From: Dyadobacter pollutisoli
Lineage (GTDB): Bacteria; Bacteroidota; Bacteroidia; Cytophagales; Spirosomataceae
NCBI RefSeq assembly: GCF_026625565.1
Contig: NZ_CP112998.1
Span: 2,482,501-2,546,500, forward strand
Length of the DNA: 64,000 bases
Direction of reading: 5' to 3'
The notes under the pieces are model-generated. The model ran no database searches, had not been told where the DNA came from, and saw only the letters and a program-made list of their open reading frames with translations. This document shows positions 35,315-46,100 of the stretch, in pieces (within the stretch, counting starts at the first letter, position 1; every line of letters begins with the position of its first letter). Position numbers and translations under genes: made by a program.

Positions 35315-36076
35315 CTAGTTAGCTCTGGCTAGTTGCACTTCCAGTCTGATATCCACATTACGGTCATTTCCGTTATAGCGCGATCCATATCCGCTGCCGA
35401 TTCCAACGCCCATTCCCCCTCCCATTCCAATACCGCCGCCGAGACCAATACCTATGCGCGGGCTGAAACCTGACTGAGAAGACTGGCCATCCACCTTGAT
35501 ATTGACGCCCAGCATCGAGCCTTCTTTGGTATTAACAGCCATGAGACTGAACGGAATAGCGATTTGTTCCGTCAGTTCGCCGTTTCTGTCCATTGCAATG
35601 TGAGATTTGATGCTTCCGTCCGGAATCGCCAGGTTGATAGAATGCTGGCCTTCCTTATCCTTCCAAAGTGCTTCTTTGTTGTAAGAATCGAGCAACAAAT
35701 CCAGTCCGAGACTATTGGGCAGGTCTGTGTCGATTCTTTTAAGTGCTCTCCTGTCCTCCTTCATTACTACCGGAAAAAGCAGATAGTATCCTTCCTTTTT
35801 CTGTCCTTCCGGGCTAAATGAGATTTTCAGGCCACTTGCCAGAATGTTCTGAATGGTAGTAGGGTCTTTTGTTTTCAGCGTGATGTACACATACTGATCG
35901 TCGTTGATGATACCATATTTTAATCTTGACTTCTGATCCTGCTGATCGGGTTTGACTTCGTCTACGTAAGAGAATGGCGCATTCCATTTGGACTCATAAG
36001 TCATTGTTTTAGAGGAACTGCATCCAGCGAGGGCAACGAACAGAAGTAAACTCCAACTGTTTCTAATATTTTTCAT
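35315..36076 (-). CDS. Lipoprotein of unknown function with a glycine-rich tail
   Basis: This 253-residue protein has a lipoprotein signal (LLLFVALAGCSSSK; cysteine at 19) and should be attached to the outer membrane or inner membrane. The body is beta-rich without a known domain. Near the C-terminus lies a glycine-rich, low-complexity stretch (GIGLGGGIGMGGGMGVGIGS) followed by a charged strand (NVDIRLEVQLARAN). Such a stretch may be disordered or may pack against a membrane partner. I do not recognise the family. The gene stands between the lipid operon (convergent) and the hybrid kinase operon, with about 80 bases on the upstream side. Confidence 0.75.
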   Translation of the reverse strand: MKNIRNSWSLLLFVALAGCSSSKTMTYESKWNAPFSYVDEVKPDQQDQKSRLKYGIINDDQYVYITLKTKDPTTIQNILASGLKISFSPEGQKKEGYYLLFPVVMKEDRRALKRIDTDLPNSLGLDLLLDSYNKEALWKDKEGQHSINLAIPDGSIKSHIAMDRNGELTEQIAIPFSLMAVNTKEGSMLGVNIKVDGQSSQSGFSPRIGIGLGGGIGMGGGMGVGIGSGYGSRYNGNDRNVDIRLEVQLARAN

Positions 36077-36155
36077 TTGGTCGGTTAATTACAATTACTT
36101 TTTATAACGTATTCATGTAATTAATCATTACGACAATAGGAAATAATTCGTTGCA

Positions 36156-38087
36156 TCATATGTTTGCTGCGCCTCTCGACAGCAGAAAATCGATCTTGGT
36201 ATGGAGCTTTTCCGGCTCAAAAGGTTTGGATAATGTATCATTCATCCCGGCCTGGATCGCCTGGTCGATTTCCTCCGGCAGTACTGTGGCCGACAATGAA
36301 AGGATCGGTGTTTTAATGTGCAATTGATTGCGTGCATACCGGGCGGTTTCGAACCCATCCATTTCCGGCATCCGGGTATCGAGAATGATCAGGTCGTAAC
36401 TTTGCTCCTTCATGGCATCCACAGCCTCACGGCCATTCATAACCATAGTAGCATCCAATAACCAGGTTTTCAAATATTTACGAAGCAATAGCGCATTGAT
36501 AGGATTGTCCTCGGCCACCAATACCTTTTTACCCTCAAATGGCGGAAGGTCCTGAAACGAAACAGGAGGCTTCGCGTCCCCTACTCTTTCGTTGGCATCC
36601 TGCACTACCAGCGTAAAGAAAAACTGGCTGCCTTCGTTAAGCTTGCTGTTCACTTCCAGTTCGCTGGCCATCAGGCGCACGAGTTTCTGGGAAATGGTAA
36701 GCCCAAGACCCGTACCACCGTACTGATGCGAAGTATTTTCCGACGCCTGCCCATACTCTGAAAAGATGTTGGAAAGATGCTCTTCTGACATTCCTATGCC
36801 GGTATCTTCTACGCTGAATTTAATCTTGTGCCCCGCGCTCACTTCCGACAGACGCTCTATTTTCAGAAACACATTCCCGGCTTGGGTAAATTTCAATGCA
36901 TTTCCCACGAGGTTTAACAGAATCTGATTAATACGCATACCGTCCGCTTTCACGGATTCAGGCACAGAATCGGCAACAACAAGTTGCAGGTTCAGCTTCT
37001 TTTCCTCCGCCTTGAACTTCATCAGGTCGATAATTCCTTTACCCAAAAGCCGGAGGTCAGTAGACGTTGGAATGATTGAGAACTTGCCTTCATCTATTTT
37101 CGAGATGTCGAGTATGTCATTCAATATGTTCAGCAAAGAACCCGACGATTGCCTGAGCATACTGATCAGGTCTTTCTGCGATTCATCGAGTTCAGTAGCT
37201 GCCAGGATATTGCCCAAGCCGATAATGCCATTCAACGGAGTTCGGATTTCATGGCTCATATTCGCCAGAAACGCTTCCTTTACCTTCCTGGCTTTTTCGG
37301 CCTGGCTCTGCGCGTATATCAATGCCTTTTCATGTGCTTTTCGTTTTTCAACATCATGCAAATTCACAAACAGCAGCCTGTTTTTATACATGATCCTCAA
37401 TTCGAGCCAAACCGGCTGTCGCAGCCTGCCATAAAACTGGTCCTCCACCACGATGGTATCACCGCCCATATAGCTCCTTTTGACCAATACTTCCCGCAGG
37501 CTGGAATTAACAGGGTCGACCAGCAAATCAAGAATGGTTACGCCCAGCAAGCTGGAAGGTGCAAGGCCCAGGATCGTTTCAACAGACGGATTAATGGAAA
37601 TAACATTGCCCGTCTCTGGTTCAACCGTAGCAATTATATCGGGCGAATTCAGAATAATGGTCGCGTAGTTTTCTAACAACTTATTTTTGTCCCGGATCTC
37701 TTTCTGGCTCCTCGCAAGCCGGATCAGCGAGTCAACTTTGGCATTGGTAATGTAGGGATCAAGCGGCTTATAGAGGTAGTCGATCGCGCCAGTTTTCAGG
37801 CCCTTTACTGCATAGGTCGTCTCCTTTGATATAGCTGTAACAAAAACAATGAGTATTTCTTTGGTTTTGGGATTCGATAGAAGTGTTTCAGCAAATTCAA
37901 ATCCGTCCATTCCCGGCATCTGAACGTCTACCAAAGCCACTGCAATGTCATTCTCCCACACAATCCTCAGCGCTTCGTTGGGCGATGTGGTTGCATAAAT
38001 CTCTATGTCTCCTCTGTTCAGGATTGCTTTCAGGGAGATTAGATTTTCCTCCCGGTCATCCAGCAAAAGAATTTTGGTATTTTCCAT
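36156..38087 (-). CDS. Hybrid histidine kinase: receiver, PAS, kinase, receiver
   Basis: This 643-residue soluble protein begins with a receiver domain (ILLLDDREENLISLKAIL, phosphoacceptor in VDVQMPGMDGFE), then a PAS domain (about 145-255), a HisKA domain (FLANMSHEIRTPLNGIIG), a HATPase domain (VEDTGIGM, GGTGLGLTIS) and a second receiver (VAEDNPINALLL, LDTRMPEMDGF). It lacks membrane helices, so it probably takes its input from the upstream hybrid kinase. It is the last gene of the operon hybrid kinase/cheR/cheB, starting 14 bases after cheB. The pattern is a phosphorelay node rather than a classical two-component pair. Confidence 0.9.
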   Translation of the reverse strand: MENTKILLLDDREENLISLKAILNRGDIEIYATTSPNEALRIVWENDIAVALVDVQMPGMDGFEFAETLLSNPKTKEILIVFVTAISKETTYAVKGLKTGAIDYLYKPLDPYITNAKVDSLIRLARSQKEIRDKNKLLENYATIILNSPDIIATVEPETGNVISINPSVETILGLAPSSLLGVTILDLLVDPVNSSLREVLVKRSYMGGDTIVVEDQFYGRLRQPVWLELRIMYKNRLLFVNLHDVEKRKAHEKALIYAQSQAEKARKVKEAFLANMSHEIRTPLNGIIGLGNILAATELDESQKDLISMLRQSSGSLLNILNDILDISKIDEGKFSIIPTSTDLRLLGKGIIDLMKFKAEEKKLNLQLVVADSVPESVKADGMRINQILLNLVGNALKFTQAGNVFLKIERLSEVSAGHKIKFSVEDTGIGMSEEHLSNIFSEYGQASENTSHQYGGTGLGLTISQKLVRLMASELEVNSKLNEGSQFFFTLVVQDANERVGDAKPPVSFQDLPPFEGKKVLVAEDNPINALLLRKYLKTWLLDATMVMNGREAVDAMKEQSYDLIILDTRMPEMDGFETARYARNQLHIKTPILSLSATVLPEEIDQAIQAGMNDTLSKPFEPEKLHTKIDFLLSRGAANI

Positions 38088-38101
38088 GTTTACGTTGAGC
38101 G

Positions 38102-38683
38102 CTAGTAAAGTATATTCGTGATTTCTTGATACAGGTTATTTTCGTTCAAAACCTTATGTTGGTCGCTTTGCTGAATGGCTTCCCGCGGCATTCTCGGTGA
38201 TTCAGCGAAATCGGGATTCTGAACATAAGTCGGATAGCCCTTCTGAGCGAGTGCCTTCATCCCGGAAGCACCATCGGCACTTGACCCGGAAAAAAGCATC
38301 GCAGCTTTGACAGGGATCCCCGAAACAGCCGCGGACATAAAAGTTGCGTCAATGGATGGCCTGGAAAAAAAATCCTTTTCCGAAACATCATAGTAAAAAC
38401 GTCGATCCGGCCCGATCAGCAAATGATAATCGGGAAATGCGAAATAAATACTGTTTGTCCTGATAGGATCCAAATGATAGGGCTCCTTCATATACACGCG
38501 GGTTTTGGTTTTAAATAGCTCCGGTAACGACGAAGAGCTGGATTTTCCTCTATGTAAAATAAATACCAGCGCAAACGACAGCGGCCTTGTCAGCAATTTC
38601 AGTATCTCTTCAAAAATAGAGAAGCTTCCCGAGGAACCACCAATAAGAACAAGACTGAGCGGTTCGTCATCTGCCGTTTTCAT
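38102..38683 (-). CDS. CheB-type protein-glutamate methylesterase without receiver
   Basis: This 193-residue protein is the catalytic half of CheB. It shows the nucleophile loop LIGGSSGSF, the histidine in FILHRG, and the aspartate in FSGSSADGASGM, so the Ser-His-Asp triad is complete. It has no receiver domain. Classical CheB demethylates chemoreceptors; no chemoreceptor gene is seen here, so the substrate is open. It overlaps cheR by four bases (ATGA at 38680-38683) and precedes a hybrid kinase. Such CheB/CheR pairs with hybrid kinases recur in Bacteroidota and may modify a sensor rather than an MCP. Confidence 0.88.
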   Translation of the reverse strand: MKTADDEPLSLVLIGGSSGSFSIFEEILKLLTRPLSFALVFILHRGKSSSSSLPELFKTKTRVYMKEPYHLDPIRTNSIYFAFPDYHLLIGPDRRFYYDVSEKDFFSRPSIDATFMSAAVSGIPVKAAMLFSGSSADGASGMKALAQKGYPTYVQNPDFAESPRMPREAIQQSDQHKVLNENNLYQEITNILY

Positions 38684-39495
38684 TTGATTTTCTGATAAAT
38701 GTTCAGCGAACTATCGATTATTTTGAAATGATCTTCAATGCCTGAGTACCGCAGCGTTTCACGTTTGCCAAGACAAAGAAAGCCCAACATACTTAAACTA
38801 TCATATAACAACCTGAATACTTTTTGCCGCAATTCCAATGTAAAATAGATCATCACATTCCGGCAGCTAATGAACTGAAATTCATTAAAAACACCGTCCC
38901 CCGTCAGGTCATGCAGTGAAAAAATGATGTTCCTACGCAGCTCCGGCGCAATAACAGCTTTGTTGTATGCGACGTGGTAATAGTCAGATAATGAGTTTTT
39001 TCCAGCCGCCAGTAGGTAATTTTCAGAATACGTACGGATGTTACTCAATGTAAAAACACCTTCCCTCGCCGATGTCAGCACTTTGTTACTCAAATCCGTA
39101 GCATAGATCAGCGAACGGTCCAGAACACCTGCTTCTTCCAGCAGGATAGCCATTGAAAATGCCTCCTCGCCCGTCGCGCAACCCGCTACCCACATCCTGA
39201 TTGCCGGATAGGATTCAAGATACGTGAATACGTCATTCCGCACTTTTACAAAAAAATCAGGGTCGCGGAACATTTCCGAATAATTGACCGTCAGCTCCTG
39301 GATAAGGTCGTAAACAACCCGCCCTCCCGGTTCAATATGCAGCAAAAGTTCGCCCAGATTCATTCTGTTTCCCGAAAGGTACCGGCTAGCCCTCCTCAAT
39401 AGTGATGGACGTGCATAACCCGAAAAATCAAATCCTGATATCTCCCTGATCCGCGTGATCAGTACTTCCAGCTCGGGGTATTCTATAAGTACCAT
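38680..39495 (-). CDS. CheR-type protein-glutamate methyltransferase
   Basis: This 271-residue SAM-dependent methyltransferase has the CheR N-terminal helical domain and the catalytic domain with WVAGCATGEEAFSMAILLEE, then YATDLSNKVL and FQFISCRNVMIYF. It should methylate glutamate side chains. It has no tetratricopeptide tail and no receptor-binding extension. It lies three bases after the hybrid kinase stop and overlaps cheB by four bases, so all three are co-translated. As no chemoreceptor is nearby, its target is probably the hybrid kinase itself or a distant protein. That target is inference. Confidence 0.9.
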   Translation of the reverse strand: MVLIEYPELEVLITRIREISGFDFSGYARPSLLRRASRYLSGNRMNLGELLLHIEPGGRVVYDLIQELTVNYSEMFRDPDFFVKVRNDVFTYLESYPAIRMWVAGCATGEEAFSMAILLEEAGVLDRSLIYATDLSNKVLTSAREGVFTLSNIRTYSENYLLAAGKNSLSDYYHVAYNKAVIAPELRRNIIFSLHDLTGDGVFNEFQFISCRNVMIYFTLELRQKVFRLLYDSLSMLGFLCLGKRETLRYSGIEDHFKIIDSSLNIYQKIK

Positions 39496-39498
39496 ATA

Positions 39499-42400
39499 TT
39501 AAGCGGAATGTAACCAGACCTTGATCAATGATAAAAGTTTGTCAATATCCACCGGTTTTGAAATGTAATCATTCGCTCCCGCCGCCAAACACTGCTCTCT
39601 GTCGCCCTGCATTGCCTTAGCTGTCACCGCGATAATGGGCAGATTGGCCCATTTGCTTTGCTGCCTGATCATCCTGGTAGCTTCAATGCCATCCATTTCA
39701 GGCATCATCACGTCCATCAGTACCAGTTCAATGCCGGTGGTTGTTTCCAATTTTTCAATGGCTTCTCTCCCGTTTGTAGCAATTTCAATGTTAAAACCCG
39801 AGTCTTCCAGCACCGCGCTGAGGGCAAATATATTCCGCATATCATCGTCCGCCAGCAATATTCTTCTTCCGACAAACACCTGTTCGGAATGAACGATCGG
39901 ATTGCTGAAAGCCTCCTGTTTGTCCGCTGACAGGGCATTTTTCGGCTGTATTTTTTTCAGGAACAGTTTCACTTCATCGAGGAGACGCTCGTTGGATTTT
40001 TTCGTCTTGATAACCACCGGATGAGAATGCTTCATGACACGGCTCAAATCCGCCTGCGTGAGGTCCTCCGCCGTGTTGACAACTACCGGCAGTTCATTCC
40101 ATTCCGGGTTTCTCTTGATCTCATCCAGTAAATCCAAGCCATTCATATCCGCAAGCCTTACGTCCAGAATGATCCCGTCCACGGAGTCATTCCGCAGGAT
40201 ACCCAATGCTTCCACTCCGGAAAATGCATAAAGTACAAAAATGTTATTCGCCGTCAGGAAGTCACCCAGGTACTTACTTTGCGTAGTATCGTCCTCGATC
40301 AAAAGGATTCTTTGTTTTTCAAGGTCCTTACCTCCCAGCTTCAGGAGGTTAAAGATATTTTCCGCCGATTTCTGGTCAACCGGTTTCTGCATGAACCCAA
40401 CAGCTCCGTTTTTCAGCATATCCAGGTTCAGATAATCTCCCGACGACACCGTATGCACCGGGATCAATCTCGTTTTCGTGTCCGATTTCAATTCCTTCAA
40501 AACCTCGTCGCCCGAAATATCGGGCAGGTGCATATCGAGAATGATCGCGGTAGGATTGAATGTTCTCACCATTTCAAGTGCCGATTTGCCATCCGCCGCT
40601 ACTTGTACATCGAAACCGCTATCCCGTGCTTTGGCAGACATATCCGCAGCAAAAATCGGATCGTCCTCGATCAGCAGCAACCGGTTCACTCTCCCATTTT
40701 CATAAACGGTAGCTGCTTCCTTCACCTTTTCCGTTTGAATGGTTTCAGCCGGTGTCAATGCAGTCTCAGGCTCTCCTTCTTCTTGAAGCAAAGGAATTTT
40801 TAATGTAAATACGGATCCTTCGTTCGGCTCGCTGCGAAGCGAAATGGATCCATTAAACAAATTGGCAAGCTCTCTGCTGATCGACAATCCAAGGCCGGTA
40901 CCTCCGTATTTACGGCTCGTAGACCCGTCTGCCTGCTGGAATGCCTCGAATATTGCTTTTTGCTTTTCAAACGGAATGCCGATACCCGTATCCGCCACGT
41001 CGAAATGCAGATCACCGGCTACCAGGCTCACCGTCAGTGAAACTGTACCCGGCGCAGATGTAAATTTGATGGCGTTGGAAAGCAGGTTCCGCACGATTTG
41101 CAACAACCTAACCTGGTCCACAAACAATGTTTCGGGGCAGGATTCTGCTCGTTCAATCTTCAATGTAAGCCCTTTATTTTCAGCAATTTTCTGGAAGGTG
41201 TTTCTCAATTCGGACAAGATCAGATCCGTATTGATTGTTTCATTCATCAATTCTATTTTTCCGGATTCTACTTTCGCCAGATCCAGAATATCATTAATCA
41301 ATGTCAGCAGGTCGTTACCTGAATTGAAGATCACAGAAGCATATCGTTGCTCTTCTTCGCTTAGCCGTGCACCCTTATTTTCACCCAGAATGCGCGAAAG
41401 GATCAGTATACTGTTCAATGGCGTCCGTAACTCGTGGCTCATATTAGCCAGGAACTCGCTTTTAAACCTTCCGCTTTTTTCAAGTTCGTCCGCCTTGATC
41501 TGGATCTGGTCCCTCGCTTCTTCAATCGTGCTCTTCTGCTCTTCCAGCATAAATGCCTTTTCTTCCAGCTCGGTATTGATCTGTTTCAATTCCTCCTGCT
41601 GCACACGCAGTTCCTCTTCGGAAACCTGTAATAATGATGTTTGTCTCGTAAGTTCTTCATTCGTCACCCGCAATTCCTCTTGCTGGCTTTCCAGCTCCTC
41701 CGCTTGCAATTGCGTTTTTTCAAGTAATTCATTTGCAATCTGGCGCGCGCGGGAAGCCATAATAGCCACTGCCACGTTTTCGGAAACCATATCGAGCAGT
41801 TTCGTGATTTTTTCATCCGGATCTTTGAGATACCCCACTTCGATCATCGCCGTAACCCCGCCCTGAAACGATACCGTCTTTACGAGTACCATTGCGCGAT
41901 CAGTACTGCCTGTGCCACTCTGGATCCTGAAATAGTCAGGAGCAACTTCCAATTTTTTAATGTTCTTTTTATCAGCAGCGATCTGCCCCAGCATCCCTTC
42001 CCCAAGTTTTACTGACTGCGGTACCTGTGCCAGGTCCTTTATTCCATAGCTCGAAGCAATTTCAAGTACTTCCCCGTTCCGCGTGATCAGGTACATAACC
42101 CCTACCACTGCATCGGTAACCTCTACCAGCTTGTGAAGCAGGTTTTTTGACAATTCTGTCAATGTAGGTTCACCGCGCACAGCCCCCGACAATTCCACCG
42201 CAGCATTCAATATCCAGTTTTTCTCCTGATCTTCCAACGACAACTGTTCGAGTTGCTTGTTAGCTTTTAGCGTCAGACCTTCCGATTCAATTTGCGCGTT
42301 GTACGTTTTTCTGATAAAATAATAAAGGAGCAAAATGACGAAGAAAAAAGCCGAGCTACCAAACACAATGTACTGTTGTGCCCGGACAGAACTCGTCTGG

Positions 42401-42924
42401 ACATCCTGTTCACGCTCTGTCAGCAAGCCCTCTTCCACATTCTCAATGCTTTTGAAGGCAAAATCAATCTGAGACGAAATGTTCTTTCCCTGAACAACAA
42501 TGGCCTTAATGGTATCGATTTTGTAGTTACCGGCTTTGAGCATGTCGTACTGGCGGGCCATGACGGCCAATCGGGTTTGCAGCAACACCGACAGCGCATC
42601 TACCCGCGTTACCTGCGCCTTGTTGTCCCTCACCAGTTTCCTGAGTGCTTCCAGCTCTTTCAATAGTTTTTCAGAAGCTTGCAGGTAGTTGGCTTCAAAT
42701 GAACTGTTGTTGGTAATGGCAAAACCCCGGACATTCGCTTCCGCAGTCAGCAATTGCGTCCTCACAGAAGCCGCGACGCCGATGACCTCTCTGGTGTGGT
42801 TCACCCAGCCTGCATTTTCTTGCTGAACTACAATCGCATTGTAAGAAGTGAAGCCAACAACTACTACCAGAATGATTGAAAAGAGGATACCAAACAAGAC
42901 CTGTTGCTGAAAGGATATGCGCAT
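39499..42924 (-). CDS. Large CHASE3/GAF hybrid histidine kinase with three receivers
   Basis: This 1141-residue membrane protein has a first helix, a CHASE3 periplasmic domain (about 35-185), a second helix, a GAF domain (about 235-395), a long coiled coil (about 400-500), HisKA with H in FLANMSHELRTPLN, HATPase (VADTGIGI, GGTGLGLSIS), and three receivers in a row (IEDDPIFAAD..LDMHLPDISG; IEDDTTQSKY..LDVRLADMNG; ADDDMRNIFA..MDVMMPEMDG). I chose the ATG at 42924; a TTG at 42981 would add 19 residues. The coiled coil is rich in glutamate and glutamine, which could be the CheR/CheB modification region. It is the first gene of the operon with cheR and cheB. Confidence 0.9.
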   Translation of the reverse strand: MRISFQQQVLFGILFSIILVVVVGFTSYNAIVVQQENAGWVNHTREVIGVAASVRTQLLTAEANVRGFAITNNSSFEANYLQASEKLLKELEALRKLVRDNKAQVTRVDALSVLLQTRLAVMARQYDMLKAGNYKIDTIKAIVVQGKNISSQIDFAFKSIENVEEGLLTEREQDVQTSSVRAQQYIVFGSSAFFFVILLLYYFIRKTYNAQIESEGLTLKANKQLEQLSLEDQEKNWILNAAVELSGAVRGEPTLTELSKNLLHKLVEVTDAVVGVMYLITRNGEVLEIASSYGIKDLAQVPQSVKLGEGMLGQIAADKKNIKKLEVAPDYFRIQSGTGSTDRAMVLVKTVSFQGGVTAMIEVGYLKDPDEKITKLLDMVSENVAVAIMASRARQIANELLEKTQLQAEELESQQEELRVTNEELTRQTSLLQVSEEELRVQQEELKQINTELEEKAFMLEEQKSTIEEARDQIQIKADELEKSGRFKSEFLANMSHELRTPLNSILILSRILGENKGARLSEEEQRYASVIFNSGNDLLTLINDILDLAKVESGKIELMNETINTDLILSELRNTFQKIAENKGLTLKIERAESCPETLFVDQVRLLQIVRNLLSNAIKFTSAPGTVSLTVSLVAGDLHFDVADTGIGIPFEKQKAIFEAFQQADGSTSRKYGGTGLGLSISRELANLFNGSISLRSEPNEGSVFTLKIPLLQEEGEPETALTPAETIQTEKVKEAATVYENGRVNRLLLIEDDPIFAADMSAKARDSGFDVQVAADGKSALEMVRTFNPTAIILDMHLPDISGDEVLKELKSDTKTRLIPVHTVSSGDYLNLDMLKNGAVGFMQKPVDQKSAENIFNLLKLGGKDLEKQRILLIEDDTTQSKYLGDFLTANNIFVLYAFSGVEALGILRNDSVDGIILDVRLADMNGLDLLDEIKRNPEWNELPVVVNTAEDLTQADLSRVMKHSHPVVIKTKKSNERLLDEVKLFLKKIQPKNALSADKQEAFSNPIVHSEQVFVGRRILLADDDMRNIFALSAVLEDSGFNIEIATNGREAIEKLETTTGIELVLMDVMMPEMDGIEATRMIRQQSKWANLPIIAVTAKAMQGDREQCLAAGANDYISKPVDIDKLLSLIKVWLHSA

Positions 42925-43037
42925 ATTGGATTGGATAGACGAAAAACACTGCGGACTGGATATTTCCGTGAATATCAGCAAAAAAAATTCATTTTAGCAG
43001 CATTTTGGCGGGATCGTGCAGCTTTTTTTAACTCAGG

Positions 43038-43055
43038 TTTGATCATTTGATCAAA
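43038..43055. promoter_or_regulatory. Perfect inverted repeat upstream of the hybrid kinase operon
   Basis: TTTGATCA at 43038-43045 pairs with TGATCAAA at 43048-43055. It lies about 115 bases before the start of the hybrid kinase, in the gap after the helicase stop. It may be a repressor or activator site. Confidence 0.4.
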
Positions 43056-43115
43056 ACTAGTTCTACTGCTATGTAGCCACTATATGTTAGTCAGCAGATT
43101 GTCAGCTCAATGATT

Positions 43116-46100
43116 TCAAGCTTCCACCCACTCAACCATTTCATCTTCAAGGGTTATCATCACACCCGTCGATTTTTTACCCGTGCCCGTATATGCCCTG
43201 ATCAATCTTTTCAAATGCCTTCGAGGTTCATCCGTGCTGTTGCCGCCCACAAATGACATAAAAATGAACTCGCCGTTCTCGCGTTGAACGACCCGGTCTA
43301 TATGAAGCAGCTTTCCCCCCGGAATCAGTAGTTCTTTGTTTATTTGAATGCGGTTTTCGTCCTGATACAGCGTTTGCAGAGACGGATCATTTAAAAGCGA
43401 GGTCGCCAATGCAGCAATTTCCGCTGTTTCTTTTTTGGTAAAAATCCCCTCAATAACCAGTTTTTCCAGCGCCTCAGGCAAGTCCGAAATGGTTTTCAGC
43501 CTGGTAAGCAGGTACCGCATCTTCTGCAAACGGTCATGTCGTGGTTCAAAGGTCTGCACATCAAAAATACGTTCAGCCATTCTCCGCAACCGCAACGACT
43601 CAGTCCTGTCATTACTTAGAATTTCCCTGATCACAAATGGCTTCGCATCTGATTTGACATGCGCATGCCGCAATGTACCAGTACCATGGGATATAATGTA
43701 TTTCGAAACCTGATCGTCCCAAGCCGGTATGAAATCCTGCTGGGCCAGGTAATCTTTGAGCCAATTACTTACCTGCTGCCCCGATTCCCATCTCCGCTCC
43801 CGCTTTGCAAGAATGTAAAGACGCTGCACTGGTCTTGTAAAAGCTACATATAAAAGGTTGAGGTTTTCAACCAGCGTCCGGGTTTTTTCGTCCTGATACT
43901 GATCACCTACCAATGTATTTTCAAGGTCTTTAACCACCGAAACCATGGAGCTTCTCAATTTTTTATTGGAATATGAAGGTTGATCCCGCAAACTGAGTTC
44001 TTCATAATCCACATCATCCAAATCCAGCCACAGGCGGTCCAGCTTAGCATTCGGCGTCACTTTCCATTGTGCATAAGGCACGATAACTACCGGATATTCG
44101 AGCCCTTTCGACTTGTGAATGGTCGTGATCCTGATCGCATCGGTTTCCTCCGGGATGGTAATGGATAACTTATTTTTCGCCGTTTCCCAATAAGTCAGGA
44201 AGTCGCCCAAATGGTTGCTCTTTCTGTTACCAAATTCCAGTACCACATCCAGAAACCTGAACAGATATTCATTTTCAAAATGATTGTCAAACATTCCGAA
44301 ACGCTGCATCAGCTGCTCACTGAGCTCAAAGACGGACAACTGTCGCATTCTGAATGAGGTCAGGTTAATGTTCCATTTTTTGAAATATTCAAGAAAAGTG
44401 TCCAGCCCGCGCTCTTCGCATAGTATCCGGATCTGCTCGTACTCGTTCGCAGCAGGATTCTCGCGCCGGATCACATGATGAAAGAGATAAGCAGCCTCAT
44501 ACCGCGCCAGTCGATGGTCTGAACTGAGCAGTACCTTCATAAACGACACAATAAAATGCACGGAGCGCGAGTATCCCAGCGACAATGCATCATCCGAAAT
44601 GAGCGGAAAACCTGCTTCCTTCAATGCATTGGCCAACGCGGTCGCCTCTCTCTTTTTCCGACATAAAATAGCTATATCACGCCAATGGTATCCATTTCCC
44701 CTGAGTTCTGATATCAGTTCCAGCGAGCGACGCACAATACCATCCGCAGCAATTTCTTCTCCGCTGACATCGTCGGCTTCCTCACTCATTTCCACAAATT
44801 CGATCTCGACATGGCCTCCGGTTGGCACATTATCCGGTATTTCCTGCTGGAAATTCTGGTCATACACTTGCGCAATGAGCGGGTACTCGTCACCCAATGT
44901 TTTAGCAATAAAAGAAAAAAAGCGGTTGTTGAACTCTGTAACCTCTCTCTGGCTCCTTCTATTGACTTTCAAGTGGTTAACCTGCAAATAATGATCAATG
45001 CTCAGCAAACGCTCCGAATTGTACGAGCTGTTGCCTAGTACTGCGGCCAATTCCATCACCTGGCTTTGCGCCAAGTGCAGGATCAGGTCCATATCACCTC
45101 CCCGAAAACGGTAGATAGACTGCTTCGCGTCGCCGACAATGAGGTTGAAGTAACCGTCGGCCAATGCATTTTCTATGAGCGGAAGCAAGTTGGCAAATTG
45201 CAATTTAGAAGTATCCTGGAATTCGTCCACGAGAATGTGGTTGTACTTCTCCCCCAGCCGCTCAAAAATAAACGGAACCGGCTCCCTGGCTACTATTTCA
45301 ACGATTTTCCTATTAAAATCTGAAATGTGAATCTGGTTGTTTTGCCGCAGCAACGCGTCAAACTCTTTCCTGATTTCCCCTAATAATGATAGATTATAAA
45401 TATGCCGGTCTAGCTGGCTGTATAATGTGACCTTCTCGGTTTCGGTAAGACGAATGTTCTCGATCTCGTGAAAATAGTTTTCAAGATCTGTCCTGATCTT
45501 CTCAATTTCGTCTTTGATCAGTACTGGTGTTTTCGCACCATACCACACACCTTCACCAATGGTTTTGTAGACGTAAGAGTTAGGTTCTGCCCACAATTTT
45601 TTCTCGTCGGCCCGATCCCGGAAATAGCCGTAAATCCCCCTGCCGCTCTGGTGAAAGTCTTTTTCGGTAAGAAATGTGGATTGGATCAGTTCCAATGCAT
45701 TGCGCGATTGTTTGGACAAAAATGCCTCTCTCTCTTTTACAAATGCACGCATCTGGTTCCTGATGGTGATCCAGTCTTCCATTTTCAGGTCCTCCACGCG
45801 TTTCAATTGCATGTAGCTCTGCTCGCTCAGCAAAGTACCTGATGTTTCCCGGATCTGCATAGGCAGCGCACCCCAGCTTTTCCCTTCCTCTGCATTCTCG
45901 CGATAATACTTCTCTACGATATCGGTCAGTACCTCTTCACCCTCCTGCCCAATTCGCGCCAACAGACGGTCCACTGCCTCATCAAGCAGGTCACTGTCAA
46001 GCTGGGTTTCAAAAACAAAAGGGATACCGAGTTCGTCGGTGAAGCTGCTGATCAGTCTTTGCGTAAACTTATCGATCGTCATCACCGAAAAGTCAGAATA

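Noticed and set aside
36156..42924. A complete chemotaxis operon
   Set aside because: CheR and CheB domains are present, but there is no CheA, CheW or chemoreceptor gene, and the kinases are hybrid sensor kinases.
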